In this document: positions 13,141 to 25,970 of the stretch, piece by piece | Position numbering within the stretch: position 1 is the first letter of the stretch | How the letters are laid out: each line of letters starts with the position of its first letter | Origin: Amaurobius ferox | Lineage: Eukaryota; Arthropoda; Arachnida; Araneae; Amaurobiidae | Direction: 5' to 3' | Length of the DNA: 64,000 bases | Assembly (NCBI GenBank): GCA_951213105.1 | Contig: OX578137.1 | Coordinates: 75,057,104 to 75,121,103 of the forward strand | Notes under the pieces: generated by a model | Databases searched by the model: none | What the model saw: only the letters and a program-made list of their open reading frames with translations | Told to the model about the DNA's origin: nothing | Made by a program: the position numbers and the translations under genes

Positions 13141-16100
13141 TCACTTCAAAAATGTTCGATTCGTGATCAGGGATGCTTGAAACGTGCTCTCCCGTCGAAA
13201 ACTCGATTTCGAATTTTCGACCCCGTCACAATACTTTCCTTATACATTATGTATATAAGGAAAGTAAAAATTGCAAATCGACGCGAACATTCAAATTGTT
13301 GCTAGTTCATCATTCCTACAATGATTTATTTGATAGGATTTTAGCTATTGATAGTGCATACGTTTTCACATGAAGAGAAATAACTTTACGTGAATTTGCT
13401 TTTAAAAATTTGCTGGCGAACAAACATTTCACTTGTTATGATAATAGATCTTAATTATTGGATTACACATATACGTGGTATTTCGAGTATACGATATTAT
13501 GGATCGTATATGTAAACTATTCCCGTGTCTATGCGGAGTATGAACCCTGTAAATCTGTAGGTCCGAAAGTCCATACGAGAAGTGATGGATTAGGAGAAGG
13601 ATGGTAGGCTCCCTGTGGTTGCCACGTCTATTGGGTTTTGGTCTAAATTGGGTGGCACTATGTAGCCCGGCTGTCCAAACACATACCTTATAATTTCGGG
13701 TAGGTCGGACTGTCTGGATTGGAAAAGAAACCACATATGTAAAGTACATTTAAAACCACGCATCCTGATTCATAGAAAAATCAATATTGATTGGTGAAAA
13801 CTAACAAATATTAAACATATCAGGTGAAAATGAAGTACGTTTATTGTTTTTGAAATTTTGATGTGCGATATAAAACGAGGGTTGGTGAGCGTAGCGATCT
13901 GGAGAAGAAGTCATTGGTGTCTTTAAAAATTAACTCATAAGTTGTAGTTTATGTCATAATATCGAACTCTTTAGTTTAATATATTTTCTTTCGCTTTGGG
14001 AAATATTCTTCAGATAAAATTAATATGAATATTTTTTATCTTGTTCGACATTTAAATATGAAATTGCATTTGCGTATGCGTTTTCGACCCATAAAATATT
14101 TTCGAACTGAAATTAAAAGTTTAGACTGTGAATATTAAATTTCATGTAAACATTGAAGTAGATTATTTTTAATGCAAGGACAGCTCTAGAACCAGATTGC
14201 AGTGTAACATTTTAAGGATAAAGATAATATTAGAATCTGACCACTTTTCCCCTCTTTATTCTGTATTAAATATCTTTTAATTCTTTTAAATAATTCGTTT
14301 TTACTTCATTAATTACTTTAGCTTATTTATTTATTGCAACCTAGAAAACTGTCTCTTGAAAAAAACTGGATAAAAATAAAATGCAATCAACATTTATTCA
14401 GACAAGTTTTTTAAAAGTTATGATTTCTTTTTTAAATTATTCTTCGATATTTCTACTTGTTAATAATTTTAAATATTTTTAGACTATTTTTAAGAAAAAC
14501 CCACTGTTTTGAAATTTCACGAATATAACTTCATTCATTTCTCATCTTATCTCAATGCATTATTTCATGAATTGTATACTGTTTAAGGTCACAAGGGTGC
14601 TTCAATTTCGTGCTGCGATTCTCAAGTGCTGAACAACCCTGCTCTACTACATCCCGAATGCATGGCCATACGAGTGCCAGATAATGACCCGTTTTATGGG
14701 CCCCTTGGAGTTACGTGTTTGGATTTTGTAAGGTCAGCACCAGTACCAGGAGAATGCCCAGGTATGCTTGAACTGAATTAAGTGCTAGTTTCAGGAGATA
14801 ATGTTCAAAATATTCTCTAAAAACGGAGGATATAGATACAAATAATTTAAAATCTCATTTATGCTTTCGATCCCGATATTTTTATACTGCTCCCTGAGGA
14901 ATTGTACGCTTTATTTAACCCCCTTTTCCCCCTTTAACTCTATGAGGGAAAAATTTGACCGCGAAACCATTATGAAGTGTCTTAATGAGCCCATTCAGAT
15001 GATTGACGTATCTAAAAATATCGTGTCCCCAACGGTAGCAAGTCTGAAAACAATACAAAAATTTACTGAAAGCATGTACCATTTTATTCAAACGCATACG
15101 TGTTTGAGTTTCAGACGTTAGTATTTACAGTGTAGAAGCCAGCGACAAAATTGTCAATACTCAGAATAAAAGGTCGCATAGGTCCCCAGATAATTAAAAC
15201 GACTTCCTGGGTGATTTAGACTATTACAACAAAATTCATATTAAGAAGAACTAAGGTCCTCTAAGACTGTAAAATTGTCTTGGATTTTACACAGGGCCGC
15301 CCATAAGGGGGTTCGCTACAGTGGGGACCCGGGATCCATAGGGGGCCCTAACCGCGAATATTTTCCTTTTGAGGCTGGAGAAGACCCAAAAAATTTCACA
15401 ATGTGGAATCAAGTTGTTACGATCCTCGGGATCTTGAAAATTCTATTCTTTCAAAATTTCTTATGCCTCCCTGGAGTTTATTTTATAATTTTCTCTAGCA
15501 GTTCTATGATTTCAGCCTTAATCATTCATAGAGCAATTAGATGAAATTGTATAAGTATTACCAATGGAGCATTAAGGAGAAACCTTCAAAACATAGCAGT
15601 TTGGAAATCCCATATTGTCTTAGAACTAGAACTGAGACTGTTTTACACTCAACTTCGCACAGCCATACCAAATAGTAAGGTGTATTCTATAAACAAATAG
15701 TCATTCTATCTGGAAAATAGTCACATCGGCCCTCTTTGATTGAAAGGCCATAAATACGGAGAACCTTGTAAACTGCCCTACGCTGTCGGAAAACACCCTG
15801 ATTATAGTTGAGGAGCAAGAAATCTTTCATCCATGTAACTGTTCGGAATTTTATTGCATACTATTTTATATCTACATTTTATGCTAATTTAATTCATTTT
15901 ACCTTGTTTCCTTTTATGACATTTTATAGCTGTTTTGTTGTTAGTTTTGCTTATTTACTGTATAGTATGGACAAAGGATACCATGTTGCAATTGAAAGGT
16001 CTGCTGCAATAGAAAAAAGATGGATTCCAGTTTTGTGTTCTTTATTAACGCATTTCTTATACACTACTTAAACTATTTTACAGGTTTTGTTATCTTTTTA

Positions 16101-19100
16101 ACACTTTCTAACATAGTTGAAATGTGTTTATGACTTTGTTCATTCTGTCTGTCTGTTCGTTCGCACGATAACTGCCGTAAAATGACTTTATCAAAAAGAA
16201 ATTTGTTGTAGAGACGGTCTGTGGGACATATGGGAATGTAAATGAATAATATCACCCAATTAGTTATGGATTGAGCTCGGGTTGAAAAAGTAAAATACAT
16301 TGAATCCTATGAGACTTAATTTTTCAAAAAATTTTAAGCTAAGTTAAAATTTATAAATTGTTTCGAAAATTTTAGGAAATATTCAAATTATTCCATAAAA
16401 TATATAAAAAAAAATGTCAGCAAAATATGTTCGGTAGTTTTTTTAATAAAAATTCAAATAACAATTATACCTATATTATATGAAGAAATTACGTGGCCCA
16501 ATTCAAAATAAAATATGACATCCATCTTTTTTTTCCCAGTGTCAAAATCGTGATTTTTTAAAGTTCTTTTAAATTTATATTTAGTGTTGCATCCGTCCTA
16601 AAACCACTTTATTTTTGCTTATTTTCTGTGCATCTATATTCTGCACCAATGCAATTATAATATTTTTGAGTTTAAATGATCAGTACACTTTGATTATTTC
16701 TACAACGAAGCCTAATTTTAATTGATGCAAATTGTAAGATAAATTGTATAAAAATTGTTAAATTTTTTTCACGCAAAATCATTTACCTCTAGAGTCTAGA
16801 ATAAAAGTGATATGAATAAAATATCCATTGCTTTTATACAGAGAGCCAGACGATTTACATTTCGATGACGTCATTTGAATAAAGTCCATTTTTTTCGATG
16901 AAGTTTTAAGTTTTCAAATATAATAAATTAGTGAAGTACTGTGATAATTTAAAATATGTCAGCTGTGAATGTATCGCATTTTAGAGATGTTTAAATAAAA
17001 CTGCATTTCAGTTGGAAAGTGTTTCATAATCAATGCATGATTGATCTTTCTTGTTTATCTTTCAGGCGAAAGGGAACAGATGAATTTAGTCACTTCATTC
17101 CTGGACGCTTCTGGAGTATACGGATCTTTTGATGGTACAAATAAACCTCTCAGGTCATTTAAAAATGGTAAATGTTGTAAATTTATTTGATTCTAGGGTG
17201 TTTACTGCAGTTATTAAAATTTATTTATAAAAATATACCATGTGCTCTAAAATTATCTATTTCAAATACAAATTCCAATAACGTATAAGTATTATATATC
17301 TATATTAAATATTGAAGTAAAATCTAAGGTATTTAATTATATATTCATTTTAAGTGTTGATCAGTAATATATTTTATTACTGTAGTTGTATATAACATTT
17401 TACAGTTCATTTTATGCAAATAATAACTTCACACGCTAAATAATGATTCTTAGACACTTGGCGTAGTGTTTAAAATTCTAATATAGCAAAACAATACAAA
17501 AAAGATGCTGTGAACCTTAGAATAATTCTAAAACAAAATCCCGGTTTATTATCCACATAAACCTCATATTTCCACTTGAAAAAATCACATAAAATTAAAA
17601 CAATACTAATTATTTTGAAATATGTTCACTTTTCATATGTAATATCATACGATAAATTTGTTAACACCATTCTCGTGGATCTAGTTTATTCCATTTACGG
17701 AAAAAAATACTTTGGGTAATAGTTTTATATTTTGACACCTAACAATTCGCCAATAGTCATTTATATATAAGAAAAGCTTTTCTCTCAGTTTGTCTGTAAA
17801 GCTTGGCGATAAATTTGGTGCTCACTTAGTGAAATATCGCCAATTTGGCAATATTTCGCCCATATGGACGGAAATATCGTTAAAATTGCAAATGCGACAC
17901 TAAATTAAGAAAAATGACGCAATACTGCTTATTACGAATGTTATCAATATTGATAATTGTCAATTTAGAATTGCGCGAAATATAGTTACTTGGGTACTTC
18001 GAAATAGTTTTACATGTTGTCATTTGGGAAAGCCCAAATGTACAATCCAACGTTAAAAACATTGGACCATTGATCTTATACATCATCATTTTTTCACTGT
18101 GAAAGATATAAATTCATAGCATTATGCAGAGAAAATCATGTGCTTCCCATATGAGATAATTTAAGATTATTATAAATGTGATTGCAATTATATATTATTG
18201 ATTTCAATGTGTTTTCATATCATCTGCCTGTGAGTACGATATATACTTTCTTTGTATATTTTTCAGGTTTACTCAATGTTTGCTGGATAAACAATACTGC
18301 CATGTTACCTCAGGGACATCATATAAGTTATGAATGTGGTTTCCCGAATAGAAATATGTATTGCTTTAAAGCTGGTAATTAAAACTTTTTAGATTAATAT
18401 ATTAATGGTATTTTCTAAATTCCTTCCTATTTTGATATCTTTGTATAAAACGTGCTAAAGCTAATTCTGTGTAAGTCAAATGTGCAAAAATGTGGTTGTT
18501 TGTTTAAATGCATACTTATTTGATAACTTCACTGAAAATTTCCAGCGCTGTATTTCATACGAGTAGATTACATAAAATAATAATTTTTACATTATTATAA
18601 TGGATAATAAAAAAGAAGTAAAGGGTTAGAATGTTTAAAAAATACCAAAATTTTGTTTTTTATTGATTTTACAAAAATCCTAACGAACGATAAAATCGGT
18701 AACTGTTTTTTGAATTTCCTATTTAATTAAAAAATTAGTTTCCCATATACATGACCCAAATACATGATACCAAATATAAACCCAAATGCATGAATAATAC
18801 GGGATCTCCAGGTTGATTAGAAAAAGATGGGGAGGGGGGGGGGGAGGGGGTTGAAAAATGTGAGAGAAGTGCGACAATTAAAATTTTTATAAAAAATTCA
18901 AGTGAAGCATAAAAAAAATCCTGACATATCGAGACTGAGACAAAAACATACATCAAAATTTCCATGCATTACTATTTTTTTTAGTTATAGAAAAGTTAAT
19001 GAACAAACACATCTAAAATAATTCTCAGATATATATCAACTCAACCCAATACATGCACAGATGCTTCACGTTGATTAAAACGAGGGGAATAAAATGTTAG

Positions 19101-22100
19101 TCTATGGAATGAAAATTAAAAAAAAAATCAACATATTAATCAGAAATACACAGCATTGTGATTTAGAGAAGAATACCATTTTAATATTTTTCATTTATTG
19201 GAAAGAGTAAAGAAATTTCAAGTGGTTATATTTAATCTAAGGTACCATAACGGGACTAAATAAGATAAAAATGCAAACTTCACAACCTTGTATTCGGTAT
19301 ATGGATTCTCCAATGTATTTATTATAGGTTTTTTATCATAGTTCTGGGTTGTCGTGATATTGTAAGTCTTCATTATACTGTAGGTCGTCATCATATTGTA
19401 GATCGTTGTTGCCTTAAAATTCAAAACGCAAAGCTGTGCTATAAATCGTCTGTTTTCTCTAATTCCATGTTTGTAGAGAGTAATAAGCCTTTTCCTTGTT
19501 AAATATATATGGAAACACAAATATCGCTTAGCAATCAAGTATGCATTTGCTTCATAGAAAATGCTCTGGTACTGGAAAAATTCTGACACCCTAAACCACA
19601 CTCGATGTTGAACAATAATGTTCGTATGGTGAAAAAAAAAATACACTCTTTTGAAAAAAACAAAAAACGAAGCAACCCTAAAAAATAATCCGATCATCTC
19701 GAAATTTCGCATGCAAATTCCTTTATACCAATTATACAAATAATTAAATTTGCAAGACTAATGAGTGTTAACTTTGGACATATAGCGCGCGTTTCTATTG
19801 CGCAACTAGCATCTTATAAAGCAGGTTAAAAATGTGGACGGTTTATCTTTGCTCGTTATCTGCGTTGCAGTTCGGTGGAGACACAACCAATAATGCCGTT
19901 ACGACGTTGCCGAAGACGTTGCCTGAAGCTGGCTGATCATACCGACCAATAGGCCGCCACCTGCATTGAGTGGACACTGCTGTGCAAAGGTGCTGGCAGT
20001 AATGGTTGCTGCAAGGAACTAACTCATCGGTGGAATGAAGGCTCTGGAAGGCAAGGTGCACGAATGCGAGGCAAGATCGAATGATTGTGCGACTGGCCCA
20101 AAGGCATCATTGTCGGCCATCCAACGTGCTACAATCTCTTCCATACCACCCGTGGTACCTTCCACCATCTCACGGCGCTTGGTTGAGGTGGAGTTACGCT
20201 CACGGCGGCTTTTAAGACGTCTGCCCATAACCCCACAACAGCGACAAAGTCGTTTGAAGCAGTGTCGTAGCCGAGCATCCTGGCTGCCAGCAAACTGGCA
20301 TCGCATAGTGTTCAGCGATGAATCACGCTTCAGTCTTTTAGCAGATGACCATTGGGCACGTGTGTGGAGGCGCCAGGGTCAGCGGTCCCAATCAGCCTGT
20401 TTTACACAGGCACACAGCCATTACATCTGGTGTGATGGTGTGGGGTGCTATCTCTTACGACAGCAGGTCGTCCCTTGTCATCCTACGTGCAACTTTAACA
20501 GCTCAACGATATATTGATGAAATCTTGCTTCCGTTTGCGTTACCCTTCATGGCACGTTAATCTGGGGTCATTTTACAACAAGATAATGCCACGTCACATA
20601 CGGCTCGCACATCTGTGAACTGTCTCTGTGCTGTTGATACTGTTCCTTGGCTAGCAAGGTCATCAGACCTTTTTCCAATCGAGCATGTATAGGACATGTT
20701 AGGGCGCCAGATTCGGGCACCCCGAAATGTAGCAAATCTGGAGTAACAATTGAGGAGTGCCTGGCAGGATGACATTAGGAAACTTTATCACTCCTTACCT
20801 AGACGTATACAAGCATGCACTGCCGCCAAAGGGGGTTTCATCAACTACTGATTTGAAAATTCAATATGCAATTGCTAACCATCGATGAGTCCCGAGGCCT
20901 TGATTTTGTAATCATTTCATTACCTATGTGTGAGCTGTACGCATATTTAATTTCAATAAAAACAGTCGCTTTGTCACTTTCTTCATGGTCCTTTTTTTTT
21001 TCTTTTTTTTTTTTTTTTTTGCAAAATAGTGTATACTCAGTTCAATAGTACTCAGTAGTTTATAGTACTCAGTTCAATGTTAAACTACTAAAAAGCCAAT
21101 TAAAGGATAAAAAGACTTGTAGACAACAAGCATAAAATGTAAATAAATCCTGTATCATAAGAATATTATTATATCTCTTTGATTTCAAATAAATAGCTAA
21201 AAATCTAAACTTTCAAATATTGATCCACTTTATAAACATTAGATTTAGCTTACAGTAATTTATTTTGACTTATATAGTAGTCTCTTTTTGTCTTTGAAAT
21301 AGTTAAGTATAACTTTGATGAACATTCTGAAAGGAATTGACAGAGCGATCGTTGAAGATATTTTCTGACAGCAAACTACGCGTTGATATTTAAACAGTGC
21401 TAAAGACGGCACATTCTGAAGACCAATTATTATAATAAATTGATCGCTTTTTGTTATTTTATTATATTGGATTCTGCCCAGTTCTCTTTTGTTATCAATT
21501 CTAGTTTAACCATAAATCATTTTGTGCATTCAAATAAAATACATTTATTTTCATTCATATCATGCATTTCCTAGGTGATATGCGTGTAAATGAACAAGTT
21601 GAGCTTACTGCCATTCATACCATTTGGATGCGAGAACATAACCGACTTGCTGTCCGCTTTCACTCTTTGAATCCTCGGTGGAACGATGAGAAAATTTATC
21701 AGGAGAGTCGACGAATAGTCATTGCCGAACTTCAGCACATCGTATTCAACGAATTCCTTCCACTTTTGTTAGGTTCGTTTCATTATCCTTTCTTTTATAT
21801 TTGGCAAATAAAAAGACTACTCCTGCCGAAGGAGACTATTTTGGATAATAATATTTTGAAAAATTTATATTTCTAGGTAAAGACGTAGTTAAAGAACACA
21901 ACTTGACCATAGATTCACAAAGAGGTTACGAAGGATATAAACCTGAAGCCAATCCTAGCATTTATAATGTATTTGGAGCAGCAGCTTTCCGAGTTGGACA
22001 CAGTCTGATAGAGGTATTATATTATCTGATAGAGGTATTATATTATCTGATAGGGATATTAGAAGTAAATAGTAATCATCGATTGTAAAATTATATGAAA

Positions 22101-25100
22101 AATCTGAATTCTAATAATGTAAAGAATACAATAAGAAAATGCATTGAAGTTTTAAGTAGTGCAACAGCTTTATAGGCATATTTTATTTGGTCCGCTGTCT
22201 TCAATTTTTGATCAGTATTAAATAAGAAGGAAATATCATCATGGAATGGCAATTAAAATAAAGTGAATGTAGTGCCATGGTTATAATATTTTACTTTACA
22301 CATCCCAGATTGAAATAATATCAAGTCTAACTTTTTAGGCTACCCTTGACTTGGTTGGTCCCGGATACTCCACAGAAAGACAAATTCCTTTGCATACTGC
22401 TTTCTTGAATCCTCACCTATTTTACGAAAAGGGAATGGATTTGCTTTTGAGAGGATTAGTCAGAGAGAAAGCCATGTCTGTAGACAGTTACATCACAGAT
22501 GAAGTACGTAACTACAACAATCTATATTTTCTTCTTTCTTTATTATTTTGTCAATAATTTATCTTCTTGTTGATATGCGAGTGCTTGTTAAATGTTATAT
22601 GTTGTAGTATGGCTTAAAATGATTTGATGTAAACTGAACATATCTGATTTTGTTTTATGTTCTATGATTAATATTTATTGTAATATTGAATCCAGAAGAG
22701 TATAGATGTTTATTATGGAATAGAAATTATGTTGAAACGATTGGGAGCATTAGACCAATTATACATAGAAACAATAAATGATTCAACTGAAAATATTTAA
22801 GTTATTCAGTTTTCAACCATAAATCTACGGAAATGCTTCATTTTCAAACGTATGATTGATTTAAAATTCAAAGATTTATTTTCATAGTATCGTGTAACAC
22901 TTTTTCATTCTGCTTTTCTAATTAAACAAATACCTTTTCACCAAAAATTCAATAATTTTAACAAATTATCTACATTTTAGGTACGAAACAGATTGTTTCA
23001 GCCACATAATGGCCATTACGGCATGGACCTATCGGCGATAGGAATTCAAAGAGGACGAGATCAAGGTATTCCTGGATATGTAGAATGGAGAAAGTTCTGT
23101 GAACTTCCAGAAGTCAATTCTTGGGAAGATCTCTTCGAGTTCATGGACTCGCAACATGTACAGAGGTTAAGCAAAGTATACAAGTATGTGTCAGCTACTA
23201 TTTTGAAATTAAAATACGTCTGTACCTTTTAATGTTAAGCAAAAAATGTTCACAAAGTAAATTAATCTTTCTTTTTTAAAAGGTACATTACTGCTTAAAA
23301 CAAAAGTGTTCTTTCTATACTTGAACTTTCTATTCTATAGAAGGTGATATAAGTAGTGAACCAAATAACTCAAGAAAGATTTAAAAAGCGCTATCCAACT
23401 TTTGCAGGTCATTGGCCTAAATTTTCGTTTAAAATCTTTTGGAAGCATTTTCCCTCTCAAATTCTTTTGGAGGCAATGGGAAATATAATGTAAAAAAAAA
23501 AAATCATATTTTATAAATGTTAAGTGTCATATTTCCTGATGATAAATATTTTGATAAGGTTAAATCGACAGTTAATTATAACTCAAAGAAATTCAATTTA
23601 ATTTTGTCAACAAAAAAAAAATGACTAAGGCCGCAAAGACTTTCTGAATCATAAAACTTCCGTCCCCGGTTGTTTAGCATGCAAGCTGCTGGTTGTACAG
23701 CCCTGGTTTAAACCAAATTAATTCTTTGGATCAATGAATGCAATGAATAAAGTTTAAATAAGAATAAATGATTATTAATCTTCACTTTACTTTAATGTTT
23801 CATGTATTTCTAGTGATGTTGAAGATATTGATTTAATTCCGGCTGCCCTTTCTGAAAACCATTTGCCAGGAGCTCTAGTCGGACCTGTTCATGCTTGTCT
23901 TATTGCTCGACAGTTTCATCAAGTGAGGATTGGCGACAGATTTTGGTTTGAGGCTCAGGGTCAAGCCGGTTCTTTTTCGTCAGGTAATAGAAAAAAAAAC
24001 TTTCTTCATTTCAATTTACTCAGTGTATTCAAATTTTTATTTTCTCATACTTGTACAAAAAAATACAACATTTTATTTTCGAAATTTTTCAAATGCAAGA
24101 TTTTGACGGATAAACATATGTTAAAACCTATTAAACACATTTTGAACATTTTTTTAAAAGAAATCTGTATGTGTGCGGGCGTGTGATGTAAGTCGTCGCG
24201 CGTCTGCATGATCACCGGCTTCTCCTAAGCCAACTTGCTCAGTTACTCGTACTGCCAACGGATGTGCTGTAGAGGCAGAAAACACAAACTACTTAACATT
24301 TTGAAACAACGAAACCACCGAGGTTCGTTCGTCCGTGCGAACGGGGCTCTTTATATAGGTCTAAGGATGCGCCCTTCTCATACGTTCTAGAAATTCCTGG
24401 TGCGTTCGCTAGCGACAAAATTTTAATCATTTGCATTTTTAGTCGAAAAGCATTTGAATACAAAGCGGCTCTCTAATTTTAAGAGTGCTTTGTTTTCATT
24501 ACAATAGAGTGTATACACTCTACTGAAGAAAAAACATATGCGCCCATAAGAAATTGAGCTACACATGTATCATTTGAGGAGATATGCAAATGATTAGAAT
24601 TTGGGAGCAAAAACGTTTTATTAAGAAATGGTGGCAACAAGAAGATTATATTTTAGTAAGTAGTAAATCATTCCTTGGAAGCTATAAACCGATATTCGGT
24701 ACGACGTAGAGTTAATTAATGTGCTTATGTCTCTCTGCGGAAGACTCTGCCACAAATATTACAACTGGTCAGCTAATTCGGCGGTATTCCAAAAAGGTTG
24801 CAATTACCATTCCAGTATGTCTCAGACATGTTCTATTGGTGTTAAGTCTGGGGATTTGGATGACCATGGAAGGGTATTAAATCCTCTGAGATATTGTTGA
24901 GAAAGTCGTGCAGTATGTGGTCGAGCGTCGTTTTGTTGTTAAATGAAACCTGGGCAGCTTGATAACATAGGTAGAATAATCGGTTAAAGAATATCGTCGA
25001 CGTACAAGCGAACAGTCAGAATAGCTTGCAGCACAACTAGAGGAGACCGGCTGTCCCACGAGATGGTTCCCCATATTATCACATCACATGTGATGACACC

Positions 25101-25932
25101 GCTCTACAACAAATGTGAAAACGGAACGCTGGCCAATCCTCTTGCACACACGTATGCGGCGGTCATCAGCACTGAGAGAGAAGTAGAATTCGTCGCTAAA
25201 GATGAATCGGGTAATGCCTCCAATCGGGCACTGTCCGGGCTGACCAATCCAGACGGATCTGCCAATGTTTAATGGTCAGTGATGGGCGCCGTAATGGACG
25301 TCGGCACCTAATCCCACCTTCTGCCAGTCATCTCCGAAATCCGAATAATATCCCTTGTAACAGGATGCATGGAGGATGACAAATGCCTTCGAATGGTTTC
25401 GAATAGCGACGCCATTCGTGTGAACGTAGTTCCTCCCATAACTGCATAATCCTCTTAAACAGTTGTTTGTCTAGGACGTCTGGGGCAACGAGTTAGTATA
25501 TATACTACCTCGATGGTCTGGGGCTTCTGGAACGGTTAGATGGGCCTTTTCTGATCCACTGTTGTCAACACCGAACGAACAACTACCATGTCGCTCGGGC
25601 CAAGATGGAGACTGAATACGTTTGTTGGACCAACAAGATTCCTTTAGGCCAATGATGCGACCCCTTTCTATATCCAACAATTGTTCATAGCACCGTCGAG
25701 TATAACTCAAAGGCATCTTTATACACAACTTGTATCAAAGCAGAAAATACAGTTCCAATTGCCCGTGAATTCGAACGCCGGGCGTTTTAAAAGTTGCACG
25801 ATGCGTCCTTCTCAAGAGCGTTGCATGAGCACTATAACATCATTGGCGCTGACAGTTTGATCATTTGAATAACTCTTAAAACGAAATTTGAATGTCGAGT
25901 TTTACGGCTATAGTTCAATTTTTATGGGTGAA

Positions 25933-25970
<38 letters not shown>

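Noticed and set aside
12953..13166. Small open frames on both strands with CVCVCV or THTHTH
   Set aside because: Same microsatellite cause, in R1 copy 4.
20035..20517. 160-codon open frame starting at 20035 as a gene of its own
   Set aside because: It is one frame of a Tc1 transposase that is broken by frameshifts on both sides.
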